Assembly (NCBI GenBank): GCA_937920555.1
Contig: CAKZTM010000011.1
Location: forward strand, 1 to 41,211
Direction: 5' to 3'
DNA length: 41,211 nt
From: an uncultured Paracoccaceae bacterium
Lineage (GTDB): Bacteria > Pseudomonadota > Alphaproteobacteria > Rhodobacterales > Rhodobacteraceae
The translations under genes were made by a program, and so were the position numbers. Below, in pieces: positions 7,545 through 16,025 of this stretch (position 1 is the first letter of the stretch; every line of letters begins with the position of its first letter). The notes under the pieces are model-generated. The model was not told the DNA's origin and ran no database searches. It was given only the letters and a program-made list of their open reading frames with translations.

Positions 7545-8453
7545 TCAAGCCGCACGAACGATACTGGTCATGCGCTCGATCATGAATTCCATGAACAGCC
7601 GCGCTTTGGGGTCTTGGTGACGCCTGTGGGTGTAAAGGCATGCCATTTGCACGGGCAAGGGCGGGGTGTCCTCGGCGACAACAACAAGCGCGCCCGATTG
7701 CAGATAATCGGCAACCTCAAATACCGGCTTGAGCGCAATTCCGGCCCCAAAAAGCGCCCAATCGGTCAGCACATCGCCATCATCGCTCTCAAAGCGTCCA
7801 CGCACATCAAACTTGCGGTGGCCCTCAGAAGTCTGCAATTCCCACTGAAATTCGGTGGCACCGGGAAACCGCAGGTTCAGGCAATTGTGGCGGCCACGCT
7901 CGATCTCGGCCCCGGTTTTGGGGTGCCCGTGCGCGGCAATATAGGCGGGGCTGGCGCATAAAACCCGCCTGCAATCAGCGACTTTGCGAATGCGCAGGTT
8001 TGAATCCGCTGGCCGTCCCAGAAAAAATGCAATGTCGAGCCCTTCTGCGGTCAGATCAATCTTGCGATCGCTTAGACGCAAGCGCACGTCGACCAACGGA
8101 TATTGCGCGGCAAATTCAGGGATGTGTGGTGCGATCAACCTGCGTCCCACCCCAAGAGGAGCGGCCACATGAAGCGTGCCGCGCGGGTTTTCAGTGGCGT
8201 CGCCAATATCCGCTTCTGCCGTCTCGACCGCCTCCAAAACCTTGCAGGCCCCCGCATAGAATATCCGCCCCTGCTCGGTTGCTGTCAGACTGCGGGTGGT
8301 GCGCTGAAACAGCCTGACCTCCAAATGCGCCTCAAGCTGCGAAATGCGCGCCGAGGCCACTGCCGGCGAAATCCGCTGATCACGGGCGGCCGCGGACATG
8401 TTGCCAAGCTCAAAGATACGGACGAAGGTGCGAATGTTGTCGAGATAGGACAT
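7545..8453 (-). CDS. LysR-family transcriptional regulator of the purine cluster
   Basis: A 302-residue LysR regulator. The N-terminal winged helix-turn-helix spans about residues 1-60 (FVRIFELGNMSAAARDQRISPAVASARISQLEAHL, then RLFQRTTR), followed by the effector-binding domain from about 90 on (RGTLHVAAPLGVGRRLIAP). It is transcribed away from puuD with 94 bp between the start codons and precedes the allantoinase-UraD gene by 96 bp, so it most likely controls both directions in response to urate or a ureide. No clear Shine-Dalgarno precedes its ATG. The TTGACA promoter of puuD lies in the shared intergenic region, where a LysR box is expected, although I see no unambiguous T-N11-A palindrome. 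Confidence 0.88.
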   Translation of the reverse strand: MSYLDNIRTFVRIFELGNMSAAARDQRISPAVASARISQLEAHLEVRLFQRTTRSLTATEQGRIFYAGACKVLEAVETAEADIGDATENPRGTLHVAAPLGVGRRLIAPHIPEFAAQYPLVDVRLRLSDRKIDLTAEGLDIAFFLGRPADSNLRIRKVADCRRVLCASPAYIAAHGHPKTGAEIERGRHNCLNLRFPGATEFQWELQTSEGHRKFDVRGRFESDDGDVLTDWALFGAGIALKPVFEVADYLQSGALVVVAEDTPPLPVQMACLYTHRRHQDPKARLFMEFMIERMTSIVRAA

Positions 8454-8466
8454 TTTATTTGTTTTT

Positions 8467-8495
8467 TTGACACTCCTTGCGGAATGCCAAATATA
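8467..8495 (+). promoter_or_regulatory. Candidate sigma-70 promoter of puuD
   Basis: TTGACA at 8467-8472 and AATATA at 8490-8495 are 17 bp apart. They lie between the divergent lysR and puuD start codons, about 50 bp before the puuD ATG. The -35 is perfect and the -10 is weak, which fits an activator-dependent promoter. Confidence 0.45.
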
Positions 8496-8547
8496 GCAGA
8501 AAAATAAATCTTTGGGTAGCCTTGCTCAAACATCACGGGATGGGCGT

Positions 8548-9804
8548 ATGTACGATCTAGCAATCATTTGGGACTGGCTGGCTTTTGCAGTGCGGTGGCT
8601 CCATGTCATCACAGCCATCGCGTGGATTGGATCGTCGTTCTATTTTGTGGCGCTGGACTTGGGGCTGAAGAAATCTCCGCACTTGCCCAAAGGGGCCCAT
8701 GGTGAGGAATGGCAGGTCCATGGCGGCGGCTTTTACCATGTGCAAAAGTATATGGTCGCCCCCCCGAACATGCCCGAGCATTTGGTTTGGTTTAAATGGG
8801 AAAGCTATTCCACTTGGCTGTCGGGGGCCGCCCTTTTGATGATTGTCTATTGGGTTGGGGCAGAGCTTTATTTGATCGACCCGGCCAAGGCGGATTTGGC
8901 CGTGTGGCAGGCGGTTTTGATCTCTGCGGGGTCTCTTACGGTGGGATGGATTTGTTATGATTTCTTGTGCAAAACCAAACTGGGCGAGACACCAACGGCT
9001 CTTATGGTGCTGTTGTTTGTGATCCTTGTGGTCATGTCATGGGGCTATAACCAAATCTTCACAGGCCGCGCGGCCCTGCTGCATTTGGGGGCGTTTACGG
9101 CCACGATCATGACCGCCAATGTGTTTTTCATCATCATGCCCAATCAGCGAATAGTGGTGAAGGATTTGCAAGAGGGGCGCGTGCCCGACCCCAAATACGG
9201 GAAAATTGCCAAGCTGCGCTCGACCCATAACAATTACCTGACCTTGCCGGTGATTTTTCTGATGCTGTCCAATCACTATCCGCTTGCATTTGCGACCCAG
9301 TATTCGTGGATTATTGCCGCGTTGATCTTCTTGAGCGGCGTGACCATCCGTCATTATTTCAACACGTTGCATGCGACGGGTAAGGGGCCCACATGGACTT
9401 GGCCCGCGACGGTCATCCTTTTTATTGTCATCGCGTGGTTGTCCACGGCCAATGGCTGGAACGGCGATTATGAGGCGGTGGAAAACCAGCCGCTAAGCGC
9501 CCATGAGTTGCGGTTTGCCGATGCGGATGGTTTTGACGAGGTGCATGATATTGTGCGGGGACGCTGCTCCATGTGCCACGGTCGCGAACCGGTTTGGGAG
9601 GGTATCCGCTGGGCGCCCAAAGGGGTGTATTTGGAGACCCGCCGCGATGTTGCCCGTTCGGCCCGGCAGATTTACCTGCAAGCGGGGGTGACCCACGCTA
9701 TGCCGCCTGCCAATATCACCGAGTTGCCCGTTGAGGATCGTACCCGGATTGTGCGCTGGTTTCGGCAAGCCACCGACAATTCACTGGCCGGTTTGCGCAA
9801 CTAA
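8548..9804 (+). CDS. puuD: Membrane-bound urate oxidase PuuD with cytochrome c domain
   Basis: A 418-residue protein of the DUF989/PuuD family, which oxidises urate to 5-hydroxyisourate. Eight or so membrane segments fill residues 10-300; conserved histidines occur in WLHVITAIAWIGSS and in GFYHVQKYM. The C-terminal 100 residues are a periplasmic cytochrome c: heme motif CSMCH at 340-344 and a likely axial methionine M385 in THAMPP. Electrons therefore pass to the respiratory chain rather than to oxygen directly, so no hydrogen peroxide is expected. The frame extends to a TTG at 8512, but ATG at 8548 has GGGA upstream and starts at the conserved N-terminus. It diverges from lysR. Confidence 0.92.
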   Translation: MYDLAIIWDWLAFAVRWLHVITAIAWIGSSFYFVALDLGLKKSPHLPKGAHGEEWQVHGGGFYHVQKYMVAPPNMPEHLVWFKWESYSTWLSGAALLMIVYWVGAELYLIDPAKADLAVWQAVLISAGSLTVGWICYDFLCKTKLGETPTALMVLLFVILVVMSWGYNQIFTGRAALLHLGAFTATIMTANVFFIIMPNQRIVVKDLQEGRVPDPKYGKIAKLRSTHNNYLTLPVIFLMLSNHYPLAFATQYSWIIAALIFLSGVTIRHYFNTLHATGKGPTWTWPATVILFIVIAWLSTANGWNGDYEAVENQPLSAHELRFADADGFDEVHDIVRGRCSMCHGREPVWEGIRWAPKGVYLETRRDVARSARQIYLQAGVTHAMPPANITELPVEDRTRIVRWFRQATDNSLAGLRN

Positions 9805-9873
9805 CGCCTTGCCATTTTACCCGGTTTGTCCCGGGTCTGCGTGCCCCTCGCCGGGTGCGTCAAAGGCGTTTTT
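9803..9873 (+). terminator. Long-stem terminator after puuD
   Basis: AACGCCTT (9803-9810) right at the stop codon pairs with AAGGCGTT (9863-9870), which runs into TTTTT. An inner hairpin ACCCGG-TTTGT-CCGGGT lies inside. The large loop is unusual but the outer stem plus T-tract fits an intrinsic terminator. Confidence 0.55.
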
Positions 9874-9883
9874 CCCACTCCAT

Positions 9884-9901
9884 TACTCCATTAATGGAGT
9901 A
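9884..9901. promoter_or_regulatory. Perfect 18-bp palindrome
   Basis: TACTCCATTAATGGAGTA is its own reverse complement. The half site ACTCCATT is also present once more just upstream, at 9877-9884. It lies in the convergent space between puuD and the MDR oxidoreductase, just past the puuD terminator. It resembles a dimeric repressor operator but has no adjacent start codon. Confidence 0.45.
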
Positions 9902-9993
9902 GAGTTGAATTCATCATAAATAACAGCGCCCTAGACGAAATTACGCGCCACAAATGGGCACGCGAAAAAATTCAAAAATACGAGAAAAACCGG

Positions 9994-10011
9994 TTAGAGC
10001 AGAACGCTCTA
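9994..10011 (-). repeat. Dispersed 18-bp repeat, copy C
   Basis: Minus-strand TAGAGCGTTCTGCTCTAA, a perfect 6-bp hairpin (TAGAGC/GCTCTA) with the oxidoreductase stop codon at its edge. A run CCGGTTTTTC follows on the minus strand, so this copy may also serve as a terminator. Confidence 0.55.
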
Positions 10012-11091
10012 GGGGATCACCACAATATTGCCGGTATGCGCCTTTTGGATAAACGCCGTTTGCGCCGCATGAAGCTCCTCCAATGGATAGGTGGCGGCCA
10101 AAACCGGTTTAACCTCACCTGCCTCAATATACCCCACCAAACGGGTCATCACATCAAGATCAATCACAGTCGACCCCGCAAAGGTCAAATCGCGAAGATA
10201 TAGCGTGCGAAGGTCCAACGACACCATCGGTCCCGCGATGGCACCCGAACAGGTGTAGCGCCCGCCGCGCTCTAACACATCGATGAGCTTGGGCCAGTCA
10301 TCCCCGCCGACAATATCGGCCACAACGGTCACCTTCTCAGGCCCCAAAGCCTGCGCTAAATCGCCAGGCGCGCGATCAAGCAAAACATCTGCACCAAGCG
10401 CCCGGACCGCCGCGTGCTTGGGCAGGGCCGCCATAGCGACCACCCGCGCACCGCGCCGCTTGGCCAATTGCACCAAAGCGCCACCCACACCACCAGAGGC
10501 ACCGGTCACAAGCACCGTGTCCGCCGCACCAACACCGGCCCGCGTCAACATCCCTTCCGCTGTGGAATAGGAACAACTGAACGTGGCAAGCTGAGCATCC
10601 GACAGATCAGAGCGCACCGTCACCGCATTTTGCCCAGGCAGTGTGGTGAACTCCGCAAAGCCGCCATCCCGCTCCGAGCCGAAATACCCGGTTTTGTTCT
10701 TGTCGAGCGGATCGCTCGCGTCGCGCAACCAATTGTCTGAAATCACCCGCTCGCCGATCCGCAAAGCATCAACACCTGCACCAACGGCCACAATCTCCCC
10801 GCACACATCAGCCCCTTGGATGCGTGGAAAGGCAACCGGTGCGCCGCCCCAAGCCGGATCCTCCGCATCCACCGTTGCGTGACCCTCACCCAAAGTGGCC
10901 TCGGTCACTGCCTTGGAATACCAACCCGACCTCGTGTTCACATCCGTGTTGTTCAGACCGCAGGCACCTACGCGGATCAAAACTTCCCCCGCGGCCGGCT
11001 CGGGACGCGGCCAATCGGTGCGCCAAACCAATTGATCCATCCCCCCATGCCCCATGGTGACCATCGCGCGCATTGTCTTTGGCAGTGTCAT
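10009..11091 (-). CDS. Zinc-type MDR oxidoreductase (alcohol dehydrogenase/quinone reductase-like)
   Basis: A 360-residue medium-chain dehydrogenase/reductase. The N-terminal GroES-like domain includes GACGLNNTDVNTRSGWY (about 43-59) and GADVCGEIVAVG (about 93-104). The Rossmann domain has the NAD(P) motif GASGGVGGALVQLAK near 196-210. No cluster of four structural-zinc cysteines is seen, so it is nearer the quinone oxidoreductase side than classic liver-type alcohol dehydrogenases; substrate unknown. The frame runs 39 codons further upstream, but ATG at 11091 has GGAGAG 8 nt before it and begins the fold. It stands alone between puuD and the DUF1800 gene. Its stop codon is within repeat copy C. 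Confidence 0.85.
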   Translation of the reverse strand: MTLPKTMRAMVTMGHGGMDQLVWRTDWPRPEPAAGEVLIRVGACGLNNTDVNTRSGWYSKAVTEATLGEGHATVDAEDPAWGGAPVAFPRIQGADVCGEIVAVGAGVDALRIGERVISDNWLRDASDPLDKNKTGYFGSERDGGFAEFTTLPGQNAVTVRSDLSDAQLATFSCSYSTAEGMLTRAGVGAADTVLVTGASGGVGGALVQLAKRRGARVVAMAALPKHAAVRALGADVLLDRAPGDLAQALGPEKVTVVADIVGGDDWPKLIDVLERGGRYTCSGAIAGPMVSLDLRTLYLRDLTFAGSTVIDLDVMTRLVGYIEAGEVKPVLAATYPLEELHAAQTAFIQKAHTGNIVVIP

Positions 11092-11296
11092 GGGCTCTCT
11101 CCGGCTTGCATCAGGCACCCCCCGAATACCGCGCAGAAACAAGCTGCACCAGCACCAACCCGCCCACAGAACTTGACCAAGGCGCAGCTTGGGTGATGAA
11201 GCGCCCATGAACGCGCAGGCATGAAAGTTTTTTAGACAGGTTTGCGCGGTTTTGACGTAGTATCACCCATGCAATGAAGCATCTGGAACGCAAGAC

Positions 11297-12646
11297 ATGA
11301 CAATCGCGGTCAACACATTGGCGCATATTCGCTACGGGTTCGGGCTTAGCCCCGACGGCCCAGTGCTCAACGGTGCGCCCGATGTGCTGGACCAACTAAG
11401 CCGGTTTGATCCGGCCTCCAGCCGACCCAATCTGAAAACCCGATTTGATCTCCACCACGCCTTTTTGAGCGGGCGCAAAATAGAGAAAGAGATCGGAAAA
11501 ACGCTGGACCGGGTCACAGCGCTGAAAACCGACATAAGGCAGATTACCTTCAAGGACTATCAAATCGAGCTGGCCCGGCAGATCAGATTGCGCGCGGGAT
11601 TTGCAGAACGTTTGGCAGCCTTCTGGACCGATCATTTCACCGTCGCCGCACGAGGCCGATATCTGGGCCTGCTGCACGGCGCCTTTGTGGATGATGCGAT
11701 CCGCCCGCATGTGTCGGGAAATTTTGCTGATCTGTTGATTGCCGCCACAACACATCCCGCAATGCTGCTCTATTTGGACCAAAACACCTCCATCGGGCCG
11801 AACTCCTTGGTGGGGCAAATGCGCGGAAAGGGCCTGAATGAGAATTTGGCCCGCGAAATACTGGAACTGCACACATTGGGCGTGGGCAGCGGCTATAGCC
11901 AAACGGATGTGACCCAATTTGCCGAACTTTTGACCGGCCTAAGGGTCACCCGCGCAGGCGTCGAATACCTGCCGCGCTTCGCAGAGCCGGGCAGCGAACA
12001 GGTTCTGGGCACCTCTTATGGTGGTCCAGAAGGTGCCCTCAAGGACGTGGAAAAAGCCTTGCGCGACATTGCCCTGCGCCCGGAGACCGCCCGCCATCTG
12101 GCGTGGAAACTGGCTGTGCATTTTGTGGATGATACACCGGATGCCGACCTGATCGATCATGTGGCGCGGGCTTATATTCGCAGCGGTGGCGATCTTGCGG
12201 CCACTTATGCGGCCCTGCTGGATCATCCGGCCGCTTGGGTGCCGGAACTGCGCAAAGTCAAACGGCCCGCCGATTTTGTGGTCTCCGCACTTAGGGCCTT
12301 TGGGGCCAGCGCCGATTACGTGCAAGACATGCCGATCGGCCAGTTTCGCCAAAACATCATAGCCCCGCTTTACACGATGGGCCAAAAACCTCACCAACCG
12401 CGCGGACCCGATGGTTGGCCCGAGCACGCCTCCGCCTGGATCACACCTGCAACCTTGGCCGCACGGATCAAATGGGCAACCGAACTGGCGCGAAAATATG
12501 GCCAAGATATTGACCCGCGCATGTTCGTGCAAACGGCCCTTGCGGATGCGGCCTCGGAGAATACCACCTTTCTGGTGGCAGGCTCAGAAAGCAAATGGGA
12601 AGGGATAGCACTGGCGCTGGCCAGCCCGGAGTTCAATAGGAGATGA
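11297..12646 (+). CDS. DUF1800 domain protein
   Basis: A 449-residue DUF1800 protein. The family pattern is visible: an N-terminal HIRYGFGLSP segment, a lysine/arginine-rich linker, ERLAAFWTDHFTV (about 98-110), the central GKGLNENLAREILELHTLGV (about 179-198), and a C-terminal tail with WPEHASAWI. No signal peptide is apparent. Genes of this family are almost always followed by a DUF1501 gene, as here, where the stop overlaps the start region of the next ORF. The pair is widespread in bacteria but its biochemical role is not established; secretion or assembly of an exported product has been suggested. Translational coupling with the next gene is likely. Confidence 0.9.
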   Translation: MTIAVNTLAHIRYGFGLSPDGPVLNGAPDVLDQLSRFDPASSRPNLKTRFDLHHAFLSGRKIEKEIGKTLDRVTALKTDIRQITFKDYQIELARQIRLRAGFAERLAAFWTDHFTVAARGRYLGLLHGAFVDDAIRPHVSGNFADLLIAATTHPAMLLYLDQNTSIGPNSLVGQMRGKGLNENLAREILELHTLGVGSGYSQTDVTQFAELLTGLRVTRAGVEYLPRFAEPGSEQVLGTSYGGPEGALKDVEKALRDIALRPETARHLAWKLAVHFVDDTPDADLIDHVARAYIRSGGDLAATYAALLDHPAAWVPELRKVKRPADFVVSALRAFGASADYVQDMPIGQFRQNIIAPLYTMGQKPHQPRGPDGWPEHASAWITPATLAARIKWATELARKYGQDIDPRMFVQTALADAASENTTFLVAGSESKWEGIALALASPEFNRR

Positions 12647-12648
12647 TG

Positions 12649-13827
12649 ATGGCTCAGTCGCGACGCGCATTTTTGTCCCGTGTCGGTGCGGTCGGTTGCT
12701 CGGTGGCCGCCTCGCCGCTGATCACACCGGTGGTCTTTGCCACCGCCCCGATGGATGCGCGCCTTGTGGTGATCATCCTGCGCGGGGCTTTGGACGGGCT
12801 GGACGCGGTGCAGCCCTACGGCGATCCGGCACTGGCGCGCTGGCGCAAGACCGTCTCTGTGGGGCCTGCGGGCGGCGCCCATGACCTTGATGGTTATTTT
12901 GCGCTTCACCCGTCACTTGCGGGGCTGATGCCTTTGTGGCGGGCCGGTGAGCTGGGCTTTGTGCATGCGGTCTCTACACCCTACCGCAACAAACGCAGCC
13001 ATTTTGATGGACAGGACTTTTTGGAAAATGGCGGTGCCAGCCCCGATGGCGCGCTGACCCAGGCGGAGGATGGCTGGCTCAACCGCCTGCTGCCCTTGAT
13101 GGGCGGCGTGACCGAGAAAACGGCCTTCTCGGTTGGCCGCGAGCGGCTGCGGCTGGTGTCGGGCCAGGCCCCCCATTCAAGCTGGAGCCCGGATGCGGAT
13201 TTGGAATTATCCGCCCAAGGCCGGCTTTTGCTGGGTGAGATTTACAAAAACGACCCGCTGTTCCACAGGGCGGCTCAGCGCGCCGCTGACATCTCTGAAG
13301 GGATGGACGGGGCGATGGGACCGGCTGCCGCTGGCCGGGCCAAAGCACTGGCGGAGTTCGCCGCTGATCGCCTCAACCGTGACACGCGGATCGCGGCGTT
13401 CTCATTGGGCGGGTTTGATACACACCGCAACCAGAAAAATACGCTGCCGCGGGCGTTGGGCGAATTGCAGGCGGCGATTTTGGCGCTCAGGGACGGGCTG
13501 GGCGACAATTGGGGCAAAACCGCCGTGCTGGCCATGACCGAGTTTGGCCGGACCGTGGCCGAGAATGGCTCGGGCGGCTCAGACCACGGCACCGGCGGGG
13601 TGATGATTACAGCAGGCGGTGCGGTGCGCGGTGGGCGCGTGTTGGGCCGCTGGCCGGGGCTGGAGGAGGCTGATCTTTTTGAGCGGCGCGATCTGATGCC
13701 CACAGATGATGTGCGGCGATACGCAGCTCATGTGATGTCGGGACTGTTTGGTGTGGCGGGCTCTGATATGGGCGCGCGCGTGTTTCCGGGGCTGGATATG
13801 GGGGATGATCCGGGGATCTTGTTGTGA
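12649..13827 (+). CDS. DUF1501 Tat-exported protein
   Basis: A 392-residue DUF1501 (alkaline-phosphatase/sulfatase-like) protein. It starts with a twin-arginine signal: SRRAFLSRVG followed by a hydrophobic stretch to about residue 30, so it is exported folded, probably with a metal. The core shows DARLVVIILRGALDGLDAV (about 35-53), FDTHRNQ (about 260) and EFGRTVAENGSGGSDHGTGG (about 293-312), whose Asp/His residues likely bind metal as in phosphatase-fold relatives. Three ATG codons occur in tandem (12643, 12646, 12649); the third has AGGAG at a 6-nt spacing and is preferred. It partners the DUF1800 gene. Precise activity is unknown. Confidence 0.9.
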   Translation: MAQSRRAFLSRVGAVGCSVAASPLITPVVFATAPMDARLVVIILRGALDGLDAVQPYGDPALARWRKTVSVGPAGGAHDLDGYFALHPSLAGLMPLWRAGELGFVHAVSTPYRNKRSHFDGQDFLENGGASPDGALTQAEDGWLNRLLPLMGGVTEKTAFSVGRERLRLVSGQAPHSSWSPDADLELSAQGRLLLGEIYKNDPLFHRAAQRAADISEGMDGAMGPAAAGRAKALAEFAADRLNRDTRIAAFSLGGFDTHRNQKNTLPRALGELQAAILALRDGLGDNWGKTAVLAMTEFGRTVAENGSGGSDHGTGGVMITAGGAVRGGRVLGRWPGLEEADLFERRDLMPTDDVRRYAAHVMSGLFGVAGSDMGARVFPGLDMGDDPGILL

Positions 13828-13980
13828 GGTATTCAGCGGAATGCGCTGCGCGCACATTATTTTGAAACGCAATAGCGCTGTTTTTCGCTACGCTCAAACG
13901 CGCTTTGCGTCGGGTAAATACTCCACAAGATTTGACACCTTTTGGTCGGGGGCCTCACCACGCTCGGATTTGCCCTCCGG

Positions 13981-14007
13981 GGGGGATATTTAAGGGAACA
14001 TTGAAAG
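13981..14007 (+). repeat. 27-bp dispersed repeat, first copy
   Basis: Bases 13981-14007 are identical to 16118-16144. Both copies start with five G, contain GATATTTAAGGGAACATTG, and are preceded by a GC-rich self-complementary stretch (CCTCCGGGGGGG here). This copy abuts the stop codon of the MOSC gene. Confidence 0.75.
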
Positions 14008-14008
14008 T

Positions 14009-14548
14009 TCAGGCGCCATATCCCGGCAAAAGGTCGAGAATGGGCATAGTGCCGGTTTGAAGATGCGTCACTTTAGTGTCGGCGATGAGCGGACCCGGCG
14101 TCTCTACCGCGCAATAGATGCCCACATGGCCGGTTTTCGAGAATTGTTGGGGGAATTTTGGATCGGACATGCGGGCGGCCAAGGTGACACATGGGATGCG
14201 CGGATAGGTCACCCGCAATCTGACCGGACCAATGTCAAACATATCGTTTTGGCGCACATCATGGGTCGAAAGGTCCGAGATGATCAGGTTTTCGCCAAAT
14301 GTGCCGGGCGCAAGCTCACGCCCGAGGGTGCGCGTCCAATAGGCGTAGTCGTTTTGACCAAAGATATAGACCGCTTGGGTTGGGCCGCCATGGTTGTCCG
14401 TGTCGACAATCACGTCGCCCTCCAGACCCAGAGGGTTGGCCTGAACAGCGCCCTCTACGGGTTTTTTGTGAATGCCCGAGCGCCCGGATTTGGTGGCAAC
14501 CGGTTCAGAGGCTCCTATCAGCACATGGGTGATCCGCATTCCCGTCAC
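14009..14548 (-). CDS. MOSC domain protein (YiiM-like)
   Basis: A 179-residue MOSC-domain protein, a fold related to the C-terminal domain of molybdenum cofactor sulfurase and used by enzymes such as YiiM that act with a sulfurated molybdenum cofactor. Visible landmarks are GLEGDVIVDTDNHGGPTQAVYIF (about 41-63; the D and H residues after GLEGD), GTFGENL (about 82-88) and the conserved cysteine in YPRIPCVTLAARM (about 119). The start could be GTG at 14548 or ATG at 14539, as neither has an ideal ribosome site. It diverges from maiA across about 90 bp. Likely role is reduction of N-hydroxylated compounds or another Moco-dependent reaction; this is inferred from the family. Confidence 0.85.
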   Translation of the reverse strand: MTGMRITHVLIGASEPVATKSGRSGIHKKPVEGAVQANPLGLEGDVIVDTDNHGGPTQAVYIFGQNDYAYWTRTLGRELAPGTFGENLIISDLSTHDVRQNDMFDIGPVRLRVTYPRIPCVTLAARMSDPKFPQQFSKTGHVGIYCAVETPGPLIADTKVTHLQTGTMPILDLLPGYGA

Positions 14549-14637
14549 GATCCGCTTGGTTTTTTCAGGTCACTTGGGTTATGGCTGATTTGGGCGCTCT
14601 GGCGCAAGTGGGATGCATTCAGATCGAAGGGGCCATC

Positions 14638-15279
14638 ATGAAGCTGCACAATTACTTTCGGTCGTCCACATCAACGCGGGTGCGGGTGGCGTTGAACCTC
14701 AAGGCGCTGGAGACCGACTATCTGAGCTACGCTTTGCTCAAGGACGCCCATAAATCACAAAGCTATCTGGCGGCCAATCCCCAAGGTCTTGTGCCGTCAC
14801 TGGAACTGGATGACGGTACGGTTTTGACCCAATCGCTGGCCATCATCGAATGGCTTGATGAGGCTTATCCAGAACCGCCCCTGCTGCCCGCGGGCGCCTT
14901 GGACCGTGCATGGGTGCGCGCCTTGGCTTATGCCATTGCCTGTGAGGTTCATCCGGTCAACAACCTGCGGCTTTTGGGCTATATCAAGCGCGAGTTCGGG
15001 GCCGATGACGGGGCGGTCAAACGCTGGTTTACCCATTGGGTGGAGACCACATTCGCGCCCTTGGAAGTTCAGCTTTCGCAATCGCCTCAAACGGGTCTGT
15101 TTTGTCATGGCGACACACCGGGGCTTGCGGATATTTGCCTTTATGCGCAGGTTTGGAACAACAAAAGGTTCGAGGTTGATATGGCGCCTTACCCGATTAT
15201 CTCGCGGATTTTTGAGGCCTGTGACGCAGTGCCTGCCTTTACCAAAGCCGCCCCGCCTCATCAGCCGGATGCGGTCTGA
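14638..15279 (+). CDS. maiA: Maleylacetoacetate isomerase (zeta-class GST)
   Basis: A 213-residue zeta-class glutathione transferase that isomerises maleylacetoacetate to fumarylacetoacetate in tyrosine and homogentisate breakdown. The glutathione-site serine motif is RSSTSTRVRVALNLK near residues 8-22 (family consensus SSCxWRVR), and ANPQGLVPSLELDDG is the conserved cis-proline region near 43-57; the C-terminal helical domain holds DRAWVRALAYAIACEVHPVNNLR. The frame opens at 14581, but ATG at 14638 has GAAGG upstream and matches the fold start. It is coupled to the next gene by a TGATG overlap. The other homogentisate genes are not in the window, so a broader GST role remains possible. Confidence 0.85.
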   Translation: MKLHNYFRSSTSTRVRVALNLKALETDYLSYALLKDAHKSQSYLAANPQGLVPSLELDDGTVLTQSLAIIEWLDEAYPEPPLLPAGALDRAWVRALAYAIACEVHPVNNLRLLGYIKREFGADDGAVKRWFTHWVETTFAPLEVQLSQSPQTGLFCHGDTPGLADICLYAQVWNNKRFEVDMAPYPIISRIFEACDAVPAFTKAAPPHQPDAV

Positions 15280-16010
15280 TGGAAGACTTGGGCTGGGAAG
15301 TGGAAAACTGGGTTGTGCCCGGACGGCCCGAGCACGAGATCATGCAAGGGCAGTACGCACGGCTGGAGCCTTTGTCGTTGCAAAAACATGCCTCCGCCCT
15401 GTGGGACGCTTTTGCCGAGGATAAGGAGGGGCGGGTCTGGGATTTCTTGCCCGAGGGGCCGTTTGTGTCTTTGTCACAGTTTTACAAGTTGATCCAAAAG
15501 CTGGACCCTTCGACCGACCCGTTGTTTTTTGCGGTGCGGGACTTGGCCACGGGCCAGCTTGGCGGGTTCTTGAGTTTCTTGCGGATCGCACCAGAGGCGG
15601 GCAGCATCGAGGTTGGGTTCATCACGTTTGCACCGCGCTTGCAAAATACGCCCACCGGCACGGAAGCTGTGGTGTTGATGGCCCGTAAGGCTTTTGAGCT
15701 GGGCTACCGCCGGTTTGAGTGGAAATGCAATGCGCTCAATTTGGGCTCGCGCCGGGCGGCGGAGCGCTACGGGTTTTCCTATGAAGGGATTTTCCGGCAG
15801 GCCGCTGTGGTCAAGGGGCGCAACCGGGATACGGCTTGGTTTGCCATGATCGACAGTGAGTTTGAGGCGATCAACGCGGCGTATGAGCGCTGGTTGGAGC
15901 CGCGCAATTTTATTTCGACGGGAACGCAAATCCGCAATCTGCGCGAGCTGACCTTACCCCTGTTGGCATCGCGCGACCCGAAGGTTGTGGGGTATCAAAG
16001 CGCGCCCTGA
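15279..16010 (+). CDS. GNAT-family N-acetyltransferase (RimJ/RimL type)
   Basis: A 243-residue GNAT protein of the RimL-like acetyltransferase_3 group. Features are an N-terminal GQYARLEPLSLQKHASALW strand-helix, IEVGFITFAPRLQNTPTGTEAV (about 109-131) which contains the usual beta4/P-loop region, and SRRAAERYGFSYEGIFRQA (about 163-182), the conserved RAAExxGF-xxEG motif. Such enzymes acetylate N-termini, small amines or antibiotics from acetyl-CoA; the substrate is unknown. The ATG overlaps the maiA stop codon (TGATG), so it is cotranscribed. A hairpin at 16026 follows the stop. Confidence 0.88.
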   Translation: MEDLGWEVENWVVPGRPEHEIMQGQYARLEPLSLQKHASALWDAFAEDKEGRVWDFLPEGPFVSLSQFYKLIQKLDPSTDPLFFAVRDLATGQLGGFLSFLRIAPEAGSIEVGFITFAPRLQNTPTGTEAVVLMARKAFELGYRRFEWKCNALNLGSRRAAERYGFSYEGIFRQAAVVKGRNRDTAWFAMIDSEFEAINAAYERWLEPRNFISTGTQIRNLRELTLPLLASRDPKVVGYQSAP

Positions 16011-16025
16011 CGGGCACATCTATGA

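Noticed and set aside
6285..7961. 558-codon plus-strand open frame opposite the allantoinase fusion and lysR
   Set aside because: Lies wholly antisense to two genes with clear families; composition is a by-product of GC-rich codon use.
9895..10041. Lys/Glu-rich open stretch downstream of puuD that reads like helical protein
   Set aside because: No usable start codon in frame before it runs into the antisense of the MDR gene.
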